This document shows positions 1-13,000 of a DNA stretch of 64,000 bases, in pieces. Source of the stretch: Helopsaltes ochotensis (Eukaryota; Chordata; Aves; Passeriformes; Locustellidae); the NCBI GenBank assembly GCA_013400155.1, contig VXBM01000192.1, positions 355,212 to 419,211 on the forward strand, written 5' to 3'. The notes beneath the pieces were generated by a model. It worked only from the letters and a program-made list of their open reading frames with translations, was not told the origin of the DNA and ran no database searches. A program made the position numbers and the translations under genes. Numbering within the stretch: position 1 is the first letter of the stretch; each line of letters starts with the position of its first letter.

Positions 1-2
1 TT

Positions 3-367
3 CTAAGACAACACAGCTGCCCATCCTAGCAGGGCAGTTGAGTCAGTTGTGCCCCATTATGTCCCCTCAGCAGAGATAAACACTCTCAGGTCATACAAGA
101 ACTCCCCGGCCTTTCCCGGGGGAGGAGGGGGAGCCCCACAGCCCAGGGGTTTGTGCAAGGGAGCGCAACTTCGGGTGACAAGGGGCACAATCCTCTGCAC
201 AGGGTCCAGCTCCTGTCTCACTCACAGCCCATCATTCAGTCTGTGCCTTATCAGATCAGCAGTTTAGCCATTACACAACTAAAAATTCACCTCCTCCATC
301 TCAACCCAGCACCCTGGCATCTCCACAAATGAGGAATGTTTTGAATCATTGTCTCTTAATAGTTCAG
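3..367 (+). repeat. Left arm of near-identical inverted repeat
   Basis: Matches the reverse complement of 28563-28916 with two mismatches and one 11-bp insertion in a C/G-rich stretch near 107-117. It may extend beyond the window. No coding potential or family was recognised; it could be a young mobile-element copy, possibly a long terminal repeat or a piece of one. Confidence 0.85.
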
Positions 368-454
368 TCTCTCACATGTCCCCATTGCTCTCTACATCTT
401 CCAGAGGAGGGAACCGGAGGGAAAGATGCTAAGCTTTTCTCCATGGTACCCACT

Positions 455-545
455 GAGAGGACATGTGGGAATGGCTCAGAGCTCCTTCAGGGAAGGTTCA
501 GGCTGGAAATTCGGCAGCATTTCCTTACCAAGAGGGCGGTCTCTG
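455..545 (+). mobile_element. CR1 LINE fragment
   Basis: Short, diverged CR1 3'-region piece, recognised from the GGAAGGTTCAGGCTGGAAAT and AGAGGGCGGT landmarks of the CR1 consensus. Confidence 0.65.
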
Positions 546-3500
546 TGTCAGGCAGCATTTAGCAGTGCTCTGTTGCATCCCCTGGCTGCTTGGATGGAAG
601 CAGTATTTTTCACCAGGTGTATCTAAGTTTCCAACAAAGTCAATCCTGCCCATGCTCTGAAAATATAGTGGAAGTGCAGTGATCATCTACAATTACTGAT
701 TGATGCGGAATTTCTTTCTTTATTCCACATCTAGATGTCATAGAGAAATCTAGCACTGCAGCCTAGATACCCTCCTGGTCTTCTGTGTAGTCATGTCCCA
801 GGCTCATTTATCTTTGGCTACAGGTTATACATTCATCATCGGGGATTGTGGTTTTCCCATGACTAACAAAAACCGACTGTTTGTTTCCATCCAAGTCCTC
901 AGCTAAGAGCGCTTTTGCTACTCATCCCCCTTGTACTTGCATTTTATCTGGTCTTTATTACTCAAAATGCTGACTCCTGCCTTGTTCATTCATGGAAATA
1001 GCATGTAAAGTCAACCCAGCCTGCTAATAACCTATCATTCTCACTTGATCCTGAGCTTTTCATCTCTTTCTGGTCTGCCAGTGCTTTCACTCATCCTACA
1101 GTTTTTGAATTAATTTCCAAATTCTGTAGTTAATAAAATAATTTCTGTTGAGAATGGAATCAAACACTTAATTAAATTCCAGATAAACCAGGTGTACCCC
1201 ATTTATTAGGTTTTTTCTTAGACAGACTAAGTATACTTCTCTTCTTTTTCCAAGCTGCTGTTACTTGTAGGTGATTTGGAGTACTTGGAGGGTTTCCTTT
1301 CAACCTAGCCAAGAAGTTTTCTCAGAGGAGGTAAAGAAATTCCACAGAGATTTTTTGCTGGATTAGTAATTACAGAGCAAGTATTGCACTAGAAAACAGA
1401 GAATAGGTAAAAAACACATCTCAACCACAGAGAATAACTTTTTAAATAGACTTTTTTTTACTGTATGGTTAAACTTTCTTTTCTAGGAAAGAAAGTTTTC
1501 TAAGAAAAATTTTTAAGAAAGTTTTCATTCTTAAGAACTTTTTTTCCTTTAATCTAGGGATTTCATTTGATTTATGAAATCATGCTAAAGTTTTGTAAGT
1601 CTCCCCACTTTTAATTAATATTATTGTGAAAAACACTTGAATATAGTTTGCAGATCTAGATTTTTTTTTCACAAGCAAAATATAAAAATTACCATATTCA
1701 CCTGTGAAGTCTCTCAGTAAAAATTCCAGCAGGCTTTTGAAGGCATGGAGTTTAATCATCCAAGACAGCTTTTTTTTTTTCATTCAATTCCTTCCCTTAG
1801 GTCTCTAAATTACTTTCTGAAATGGCTTTTTTTCTTCTTATTATGTGGTAGTAACAAATAGAGCAATGAATCTGTTACCAGACACTGTAGCTATGGAGAG
1901 CTCACCATTCTTTGGAGATACATTTAAACCTCCTGAATAAATTTTTACCTTATGTAACATATTCCCAAGTGTTTTCCTCCTTGTTTTTTGATCCCTAATT
2001 AAGGAACTTTAAAGTTTCCAATATACAACCAACTTTAATCTTTGTATTTCAGGATGTTAAATGTTACAGAAACAAGACTGAGCCTGTTCAGCCCTGGAAG
2101 TGTTTCAATTTTTCCTTTGATATCCCGATTTTCTTGACTAGATGCCTGAGAACATAACTGGACAAATAGTGTTGTTTCTAGATGCTGATGGTGTTCAACA
2201 GCTGTCAAAAACCCTGCAAGAACTTCCAGCAGGTAATGTCATACATCGGTGCCCGTTTTCAAGTTCATTGATAAGAAACAAGGTGGGGTGGAACTTCCCT
2301 TCAGTTTCATCCAGCAGAACCGTCTGCATTTCTGCATAGCCAGATATAGGAAGCAGCACAGCACGCACATACCTGGGCACAGATCAGTAGTAACAGGCCA
2401 AGCCCTCCATGCTGCAGACAACTTAAAGCCAAACCCCCTGTCTGGCCAGCTGAAGCCTTCCAGATTTACTTTTCAATCTGTTCACTAGAGTTGGCAACTG
2501 AGATCCTGGCAGAAGAAAAAAAGCTGAAACACCAATACCCTAAAAGACCCAGCCCCACTCCACCCCCCCACCCCTTTCAACTTTTATGCAGAATCTTTAT
2601 ATTTGATTTTTTATTTAATATCAATATTTTTAAAGTGAAGGGAAAAAAAGTATCTCCTATTTCTGCATGTTTTTGTATCTCCAGGATTCTGCACATGCTG
2701 GAAGCCATTTATAGATCTTGCATGGACCATGAGTCTATATGCCATTTTTACTAATCTTTACCCTTTTGGAGCATGTTGGAGAATTTTTTTTTTTTAATAA
2801 TTCAGTCTGTTAATTGGAATTGAGCAAAGAACACTGCAGTCCAATGTCTTGAGTGTTTGTGCCAATTTGAATCAAAATACTGTAATATTTATGTGACAGT
2901 TATGAGCCTCTGATAGTATTTACGTAATTGTAGATGGGATATGCAAATGGGGCGTATTCAGGAGATCAGGTGTGGCCTAATGAAGTGTAAATCACAAAAT
3001 ATATCTGGAAAATATTTATTTTTTATTTATGTAACAACGAAGAAGTCTGGGAGAGGGTTTAACTGCTAAGAGGGAAACCAACACTTGGTAAGATGGCATT
3101 TTCAGTCTTCAAGAATTTCAATGAAAAGCTCAAGTGGAGGCACAGAAGACAGAGTGAATGCCTTTAAGTCACTTAGAAATTATCAGATAAGATTCTGGTT
3201 TCCCATTTGTTTCAGATATTTTTTCTTTCTAATGAAACAGTCATTTATAAGTAACTTGAGAATTTTAAGTCTCTCATCATATAAGACTCAGACAGCACCA
3301 CCGACTCACAAGAAATTTTCCACTGATTTTCAACATTCCATCAGGTTTGGGGACAGAAGTACTACTCCATTTTCCTTTTTAGGCATATTTTATTTCGATA
3401 TTCAATATTATTTTGTGCCCAATGAGTGGGTTTTTTCATGTTCGTATTTCATGCTTTGGGCTGTTCTGGACTAATACTACAAATAAATGCCAGCAGAGAA

Positions 3501-6500
3501 ACTCACTTCAGCATGAAGAGCAGTGTTGGCTTAACCACAGATAGACCTCCAAAGACTCTCCAAAAACAACTTTCAGCCATTTGGTTTTAAGTTAAAAGAA
3601 GAAACAGGATGCATTTAAAAATTGAATGTGAAGTTGTCAGTAAAATGTTTGGAGTTTAATAAGCTTCTCTTTAAAGCTGCAACAAGCACAAACGCAGGGA
3701 TTTTTACTGAATATTTACATTCCACATCAGTTTCCTGTAACACAATAGCTCACAACAGAATGGAGTCCAATCTCCATTTGACAGACAGAGTGATTTCCAT
3801 CTTCCTAAATGTCAATGACCTTTGAATTCAATAAGAAACAGGGCAACAGAAACTTGGTGAAGCTATCAAGTGGGTGAAGGTTTTTAATTAGATGTAGAAC
3901 ATTATATTTTAAAAGCAAGAAAACAGATGGCACTGAAGTCAGCTGTGATGTAACCAGACACGATTCCCATTCCGTGGGGATGCTGTCTCTACTTTCAGCT
4001 AAGCTGAATTTGCAAAACAAAGTTACTATTGTGGCAATGAAGCTCTCACGCCACGATGAATTTGCACAAAGGCAGGCAGCAAGCCTGCATTTATTTGATG
4101 TCATCGGGAGACGCATAAAAGAACAAGTGAGCACAGAGCAGGTGGTAGCTCCTCCTGCCTGGCTGCCCGGCAAGGGAAGCAAGCTCAGGCCCTGCTGCAT
4201 TCCTGTGCAAGAGACATTGACATGGACTTGTGAACGGATTCTGCAGCTTTAGCTATTGTACTTTGCAGCATTCCCATGAGGTACATGCTCAATTCCAGTG
4301 GGCAGTCTTCCTTTTAGATATGGCTGCACAAGCTCCCATCTTAAACCTGATGCCTGTTTCCAGAGGCACAGGCTGTCCTGATAGCACTGCTCAAGATGAC
4401 CATGAGTACAGAGAGGGGAAGCTCAGCAATGGCGTTTCTTCTGTTGGCAGGAGGGGTAACACTGCAGCAGAGCGCCTGCAGGCAGCACTCCCATCCACCC
4501 TGGGCTCCTGGTGTTCCTGGGGCTGCCTTGCTGCTCCTGTCTCTCCTGAGCTACTTGTGGCAGGTGTCACTGGCCATAGCAATGCTCAGATCCTGCTAAT
4601 AGCACTTCCTACTGCCCCTCTCAGATGTGGGAAGAATAGATGCCAGTACCTGCTGCATAAGAGAGATTGTCCCAAGGGCTCCTTAAGTGGCACTGCCAAG
4701 CCATCAGGCAGCTCAGGCTGAAGCTGTGTGCAGATGCTGACTACTGCACTCTCCACATCCAAATCTGAGTGTTCTGAATATTCCTTAAATGTGAATACCT
4801 AACTCAAAGGACAGGATCTCTGCCCCTCTGAGCAGGAGGCTGCATTTACAAGAACACAACAATTTGTCAAAAGGCTGCAGGAATTTCTGTCTTGACCTGA
4901 ATCTCCAGCTTGATCTGATGGACACAAGTGTTTAAGCTCCGGCAGTTCCTACTGAGATGAGGTTTGAATGAGAAGTCCCAAATGGCAAAATACTGCAAAA
5001 TTACTGTGTTTAGTTAGTTCTGTATAATGCCATCAAGACGTGCTCATAACCAAGTAACTTGGGTGCCGGTGGAGGAGAAGCCTGAAAACCAAACATATCG
5101 AACTCAAGTAGTGAACATGTGCAAAATCCCAGCTCCCCTGTGTCCTGCCAGTCCCTCTCACAGGTGACACACACCCCCTGCCCCAGTCACCACAAGGCAT
5201 CCAAAAAGGTGGGAAATGCTTTTGAGCAGAACCTCATCTGGTGAAGATCCCAGCTCTGCCCAGCTCTATTGCAGAATTTCCCTGACGAGTTTCCTTAGAT
5301 CAAGCCGGGATTTTTCATTGAGGGGAAAGCCTTCCCTCCCAGTGCTCATCCAGGACACCAAAACAAAATCCTTTCTCTGGCAGTCAGGATAAACTTGGCA
5401 AATGAGATAAAACTTAGATGGAGCTAAACTAGATGATTCTCTAGCAGCAGTTTTACTTAATCTTGAAGTAATTTTAGTTGGCAGCTGACTTTTGTAGCCT
5501 GATATTAAAATTCTTCTCAACTGTATTTTTATCTGCTTCTGAAGCATGCAAAGCAGTATAATAGCATCTTATTTTTTTCTGGAGTAATAGACGAAAAAAT
5601 AGCATGGTATCATATTTCAAAATCATAGTCAAAATCATTTTTGCTTTTATTCTATTTAATGCTTAACATCTGGTAAAATACAATAAATAATTTTCAGTCT
5701 AGGACAATTAGAGGTTATGCTTAATAATAAAATGTTCAGAGAGGATGTAAAAATAAATTAATATCTTACTATTTAACTTCAATGACAAAGCAAGTCTCAA
5801 GTTTCAATCAACTGAGAAATTTTCAGCTATGAAAGATAAATGAAGATATCCTGCCCTTTCATAAACACATGCCAATCGTTGAAACCAACACAAGACACAC
5901 ACACACACACGCACGCCTGCCTTAGAGGGCAGAATTTGGCCTAGATCTTACAAAATGGTAGTCTGCAATTGACAATCATGTGTGTTTAATTTTTTAACAA
6001 ATAAAACTGCAGAATGTTCATGTATCTTACATTCTCCAAATTCTGTTACTGCAACTTATATGAAACATTAGCATATAAAAAGTCATCACTGTACACTTTT
6101 TTTTTGTCCAAAAGTCAGTGTCAGAACAATAAAAAACAGCTAATTAATTAAAACCAGATTTATTATTAATGTGCTGATGTTTGCATTAGCTGTCTTCTGT
6201 TTTAAGCACAAGGAATCTATTAAAACATAAAAGGCAAAAGTGGCTCAGAAAACGACAAACTCTCCAACAACATACTTGTAGCTTTACTAACACTTACTGA
6301 CACTATGGTTAATCGAAAACCAATGTAAACACCATGAGGTACAGATACCACTGAACATTCCTCACAACTGTGCAAACTGTGGGCCTCATCCTACAAACAC
6401 CATTGGCTCCAGAGCTCTGTTCCAGGACTGGTCCCACCGAGTCTGACTGCAACATCCTACAGCAGCCCCTGCCCCTGTGGACCCTCATGTCATGCACTAA

Positions 6501-6761
6501 ATACATGTAAAATGCCTCAGATTTCAAACTGATGCAAATTTACATTTCATTTCTTTGGACTCAAAAAGATGACATAGCTTCTGTAAAGTCTTACATAAAT
6601 ATTTCTTTAAAATTGTTAGAGGGTCTCCTATATCAAGGTCAATCTAATAAAATATTTGAACTGCTTTTAAATTAGGCAAAGAGTGCTTGAGCTGCTTTTC
6701 GTAAAAAAGCAACAATACTCCTTTGCTGTAAGATATTTTCTATATCTCCAGCACTCTTCCC
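546..6761. other. Flank downstream of UPF3A without recognised genes
   Basis: AT-rich sequence with a CA microsatellite. A GC-richer patch at 4130-4720 holds open frames on both strands but no recognisable protein. I see nothing resembling CHAMP1. Confidence 0.6.
5894..5911 (+). repeat. (CA)n microsatellite
   Basis: About eight CA units followed by GCACGC, downstream of UPF3A. Confidence 0.85.
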
Positions 6762-6767
6762 TTTATT
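6762..6767 (-). terminator. UPF3A: Candidate UPF3A polyadenylation signal AATAAA
   Basis: The first canonical AATAAA on the minus strand, about 107 nt after the UPF3A stop. Further copies at 6159-6164 and 5646-5651 could serve longer transcripts. Confidence 0.5.
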
Positions 6768-6873
6768 TTACAGAAAGTAAGAGGCAGAGCTATTATTATT
6801 TTGTTGATTCAATTGTGTGTGGAGTTCTGAAACAGCCCAGTGGATTTTTTTGTAATGATGCTGAATCTTAAAT

Positions 6874-7083
6874 TCATTCCTTTTCACAAGTCTTTTCCCC
6901 CAGATTGTTTTTTTCTGCTTCTTCAGTCTTTTCAGAACTAGCTCCAGCTGAATTATCTGCCTCATACTTTTTATCAAGAGAATCTTCAAAGGATTTCCCA
7001 CTGCAGTCATAAGTTTTACTTGTAGGTCCCACATGTGTTCGGATGCGAGCTCCTGGCTGGTACAACTGCATGGCTGGACGATC
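6874..7083 (-). CDS. UPF3A: UPF3A exon 10, exon-junction-complex motif and stop
   Basis: Starts DRPAMQLYQPGARIR, the motif that contacts the exon junction complex, followed by an acidic, poorly conserved tail ending GEKTCEKE and stop. Acceptor CTTCTAG. Confidence 0.95.
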   Translation of the reverse strand, partial: DRPAMQLYQPGARIRTHVGPTSKTYDCSGKSFEDSLDKKYEADNSAGASSEKTEEAEKNNLGEKTCEKE

Positions 7084-10000
7084 CTAGAAGGAAGGAGATA
7101 ATGGTTAACACTCTGAGAAACCCATGTGGGACACCTATGTGGAATTTTAAAATTTTTTACATCTTTATGAAGAAAGTGGATTTTGTGTTAAATTACTTTA
7201 CATTTCATAAGAACCAGGAAAAAATTGAGTGTAATGAAAATTGACTGGGTATTCAATATCTAGTATTCAATATGTGTTGTTTATAACACTATTCTTGGGA
7301 GCCAAACATTTTGAATAAATGAAAAATGCTGTAAAAATTAAAGATCCTATGATACATTTGACATAAACAAGGAGAAATACTGCAGACAATTATCAAACAT
7401 GGTATTACAAGTAAAACAAAAGAAATGTTGCTACCTTCACTAACATCAGCTGAGAACAACAATAGCCTGTGCACTTGCAACTCTGCAGATGAATGTCAAG
7501 TATTACATATAAGCATAAAAATCCAAGACAGACCAGAGGACAGCTCAGCAGGTAGCAGCTAGAAAATTATCCTCAACTGATCATCAATCATTACCCCATC
7601 ATTACCAGAATTTAAACATGCAATGCACATTTGAATTACACACATCAAAATAAAATTGTACAGTTATTGCTCCACTTCATCTTGCCTTCCATACTGAGTA
7701 TGAGAGCAGGGGAATTTATGCACTGATAATAAGCAAAGTAAGTACAATTTGAGCATGTGCAGGCTCTGTGAGTGACCCAATCAAACGCATGCTGCTCTGA
7801 TCCTGAGAAAATGGAAGGAGGAGCCAGTTTACACAGAAAAAGACACCTCAAACCTGCAAATGGTGATGCTTTGTAGCTCTTCAGAGCACTCTCTATTTTT
7901 GAAATTTTATTAGTAAAACACACTAGTAGAAACTCTGCTTAAGAAGTCTTTTTCTGGTAAGGGTATTTTACTTTCACATAATGTTATGTAGCAACTGAAA
8001 GCTCACCAGTACCCGAGCTTTTTGATCAGTCTTCTGTTATGTTTAGCAAAGAGCCAGCAGCCTACTTAAAGACAGTGGCAGAGCACTGAAATTGTCCTGC
8101 ATCAAACTATACCAATTTTCAATTGCCTTCATAATTTGAAGTAATTCTGGATTTTTGTGCTTTCATTCTTTTTTCTTATTCCATATATGCATTTCCCCTT
8201 TTCTCTTTCCTTCATCTTTTTGGATCCACTTGTCTTTTTTTCATTCTTTTTTCTCCTTCTCTTTAGACCAGATGTCAAGATTCACTAATGAACCTTATGA
8301 CTAGATCATTCTAGCTAGTGCTTTGCAGTGTGGTATGAAATGCATAACACACATTTCTATATCCCAAACAGCTGCATAAAAGTAGATCCTCTGACAAGCA
8401 GTGCTCATTAGAAAGTTTATGATAAAGAGTCCAAATGACTTTTTGTACCACAGCCTCTGCAGCCCGTGGTTTGCATAAAAGCTATCACATTACTTACACT
8501 GGAAAGTTCCCATTTTCTAATTAATTCTTACAAACTTCAGAAAGAGGTTCCATCTCTGACTAAAAATTTGTGTTGGCATTGTCAGTGCTATACCTAAGTT
8601 GTAAAACTGAGCCTCTGATGTCACCTGTGTGATAAATACTCTAAGCAATAGAGTCACCACACTGCAAAATATCTTACTGATGGTGCTTATTTTTATAGAG
8701 AACAAATCTAACATTTTAGTCCTACATGTGGACTAATCCAGAGACTCAGCAAGCTACCAGAAGTGTGATGCAAAAAAATTTAAAAGGCAGCTTCTTAATA
8801 CTTGTCGAAAGGCCCCCAAGACCCACCACCCAGTTCCAAGGTTGGAGATTATTTTCACAGACTTCAAGAAGAGCACCGCAAGAATGAGAAAAAAAAAAAT
8901 TTCCCATCTTCCTGTTTCTGAACTGTCTGTTCTGTCTGTTCTACAGAAAAATGTACAGCCACTGATGAGGAAAGTGCCTAATGTGTAAATGCAGATAAAT
9001 CTTAGCCATCCTGCCCAGCTCACCTCTGCATAAAAAAAACCTGGGGCACACCAGGCTTTCTGTGTCTGCACAAGATGACTTCTTGACATGCACAGTGAGT
9101 CCAGCTGAACTTGTTCCCTATACACTCCATGCAGACTCACTCTGCATGTGACCACTTCACTCCCGTCAGCCTTAGCCCACAGTACAGATCAGTCACTTGC
9201 TTGGAAAGAAGAGTTTCACATGCAGAATAAATTTTTACGCCAACAGCGTTTTGGTCATCTTTTGTGGAAAATCTAGGACCACAGCAGAGAGAATTGGGCT
9301 GACAAGGAAGGCCACATCCTGAAAAGACTCTGGTACATCTGTGAAATTAGCCAGCCTGAGGAAAACGATATTCATATCTCTGCAAGACAATAAGGGACAC
9401 CTCTACTACACACCCTGATACAGGCCCTGCTCCCACTGGTTTTGCATCTGCGCTTTCCCTGGCACCTGCTATGAGGATAAATTTATCCTGATGAAATGAC
9501 AGCCTTTTCATACTGGCAGGTGTGCAATACTGAAGAATCCATACATTTACGCTCTCTGAATTAGCTATTTATTTAAGTCCTTATTGCTCTACGAAGCAAT
9601 ACCTGGCAAATCCATAATATAATTATTTCATGAGAGTAATGGAAGTGCATTTTTAAATGACTAACATGCCACAATTTTTAAATTTCATTACAGATCAGAA
9701 GTGTAACAATTTTTAATAGACTTATAAAATGTAAGGCTTCCAAGAATAGTATTCGTAAAATGACAGGGTTGAAATGAAGACAGAAAGTCTTCTATATATT
9801 GTGAATATGAATGAGCCTGTAGCCTTAACTTATTTTAACTGCTGTTGTCCTTTGACAACAACCCAGAAAGAAATCTGGGTTTTACTGAAAATGAGATAAT
9901 TCTTTTGAAAAAGCATCTTTATGCTGAATTTGCAGAAGTTAAAACTTGTGATCTTGAACCATATTTAACTAATGAAAGATTATCCTAAATGAATAAAAGA

Positions 10001-13000
10001 ACCTTATTTCTTATGCGCTCCTTTTTGGATGCCATGTCATCACACTTGTCCTCTTTACCCAGTTTGTCTACTGCCTCCACAGTGAAGCTGTAGCTGTAGT
10101 TCCCTTTCTTTCCTCTGTCTTGGTTGTATCCTTTCCCCCATTTCAGCTCTTCTTCATTCCTTCTCATAAACTTGTCAAACTCATAGTGAGTTCTATGCTT
10201 TCTGCCATCATCCAATCGATACCTTTGTCTTTCAGGTTCTTTTTCTCGAAATCTTCTCTCCAAATCTCTTTGCTCTTTGTCACTATCATTTTGTGACCTA
10301 CGAGTGTGTATAAAAAGAAAGAAAATCCAAGCAATTAACAATAAAGAGGAGCTACAGAAATATGCAAGTCAAAGTCTTCCTTTGACTTCAGAAGTGTGTA
10401 GCTAAGTTATATGGCAAGGTTGTTTTCTTCTCATTACAAAAGGGTTATATGCTGAATATCTCATCCATGTATGTCCAGCCCTTGGCCATGCATTCAGTTC
10501 CAAATAGAACACAGAGCTTTACCAAGCTTTTGTGCAACTGTTGCGTAAGGCCCATTCTATCCCTCTTTGAAATCCTATCAAGAGTTCCCCAATACCCTTC
10601 ACATGCTGCACTATTAACTCTTGTGCCTGGTGTCGAGGTGAGTCATGCATGTAAGTATTCCCTTGAACAGGAACATTCTGGATCTGAAGGAATTGTGCAG
10701 GTATCATGTATCAATTTGTAAATTTTACGTCTCTGTGTAACAAAGATGATTTACTGATATCTTAACTTGCAGAAGACATTTATGAAAATAAATACTTATG
10801 TTCCAGGGTTTTGTTTACTGTGTCTCCAAGTAATCTAGCCTGGCTTTGCATATTTTATTTCCGCAAAGACCATTACCTTACCACAACATGATACTTAATT
10901 TCTGCTACGCTGTAAATGGTTCATATTATAAAGACTATTCACAACATTTTGCTGCCTGACAAAATTCTCAGCTCTCTTACTCACTTCATTGTTCCAGTTC
11001 AGCCAATGGCTGTTTCTCTCATATGGCCAAACTGCAAATAATGAAGAAAGATTACAAAATAGATTGAACTCCAAAAGGAACAAATACAGGCAGTTTCTTT
11101 TTATTATGTATGTATAAATACCTAAAATTGAAACAGCAAGTTACTTTTGATAGTCTCATATTTTGGGAAACTGCAGATAGAATCAGAGAGGATGGAGATT
11201 TTTTAATGGTGTAGTGATCAAATAGTGATATGCTTCTCATTAAGAATTATTTAATACAAATAAAAGTGTATCTATGCATATAACTTTCTTTTCATATAAC
11301 AGAAATGTGAAAATTGTTAGCATCTGTCATGAACTTGGGCATTAGTGGGGCTGCCAAAAGAGGTCCCCATCTCAGGAAGAGCTGAAAGTCAGAGCAGAAT
11401 CTGAATGAGAGGTAAGTTATTCAGCATTTTGCCAGACTGAGCTTGCATCAGCACAACACATTCAGCAAGTGGAAGCAACGTCCCAGCTGTCACAGACACC
11501 TGAACCAACCATGACTACACACATCCTGTACCTGTAGCATGAATACATTTATATAAAATACTACATTAGCTCCCAAGGGGTATGTGGCTGTAAGTTGCCT
11601 TGTTTCATGTTTAATATGCTATTCCAGAACCTAACTCCAAGTCCTAGCAAGGCTCAGGGCATGACTTCCAAAAAGCCTAAAAGACCCCCTCAATTTGTTG
11701 CTGTAGTGTTGCCTGGTATTTGTCTCTTCCCTTGTCTGTTACTGTTGGGAAGGAAGTGCTGTGTCTGAAGACAGGCAGGTGACCGGGATACAAACTCCTG
11801 TTCAAAGAGTGGTTCAAGTAGATTCCTAAAATTCAGTCACAGTGAACAGGCAGGCAAGAGTGGAGATGGCAGGGTAAGCAGTTTCAGAGTATAGGTAGAA
11901 GACAAAGTTACACAGTCAGAGAAAGCAGAAATGAATGGAAGTAAAAGGAATGGAAGCATACTTCTGTTTGGTGTACAGTTCTAAATCTGTATTTGACCGT
12001 GTGACTTACACACCTACTGAGATTTTGATCTGTGGTAGGATGCTATTGCTACCAAGCCTTTGACATGGTTTCAAACAGGCAATTCAGCCTCCTGCAGGTA
12101 GAGTTGGCAGTTACAGCTTATTACCAGTTTCTGAGTCAGTGACAAAATAGTTTCAACTTTAAATCTCAATCCAGCTGAAATTGCTCATAGCTTGCTACGT
12201 ACCCACTAAAAACCAAGATGAAATCAGCACTTGGAAACACAAGGTAATGCTTACCGTACCTGTGCAGCCGAACAGATTCGATTTTACATGAGCAAAATCT
12301 ACATTAATGCCTTATTAAACTTACAGGATCAATACCAAACAATGTTCCATGGCACCACCAAAAGTTTAATCCATAAAAAGCCAGGGAAGTAGTGGGGTCA
12401 GCATCCCTGGAGGTATTTAAAAGACATAGAGATGTGGCACTTATGGACACAGTTTATAGTGGCAGTTTGGCAGTGCTGGGTTGACAGCTGGACCCGATGA
12501 TCTTAAGGGTTCATTCCAATCTGAAAAATTCTGTGAGTAGCAAACAACTGATTTTTCCCCTACAAGTATTTCTGTTGAGCCTGTTCTGTTTACTTTCTTG
12601 AAGACCATCAACAAAGAAACTGCTGAATATTTTCAATTTCAACAGGACACGGAAGTTTTCAGGAACATTCAGAACACAGGTATTTTTCTTAGTTATTTAT
12701 CTTACATATCTTATGGTTAAATCCTGCTTGCAATGGGACTCAAGTGCCAAAGGACAAAAAAGAGAACCAATAGCTGAAAACACTTGTAAGATGAGTCATT
12801 TCCAGGCTACCGCAGTAACAGAACTGAGCTATGCCTTTTGTTCCTACCATTGCAAATGTAACACAAAACACTATATGTATATGTCCCATTTATATGTTTA
12901 TTGCAGCCAACCCATGTGTGAAGGAAAAGTATGGCATTGTGGCCAATTTAGTCTTTGACATGAGTAATGGAAGTAGAGCCTTACCTGAGCTCTTGATGGG

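Noticed and set aside
2142..2490. Short open frames around 2.1-2.5 kb
   Set aside because: Overlapping frames on both strands with no recognisable protein and no convincing splice sites.
3805..4200. 131-codon minus-strand open frame downstream of UPF3A
   Set aside because: No homology recognised and no splice or polyadenylation context; not CHAMP1-like.
4230..4721. 163-codon plus-strand open frame in a GC-richer patch
   Set aside because: No recognisable domain, and other frames there are also open on both strands, as expected from composition.
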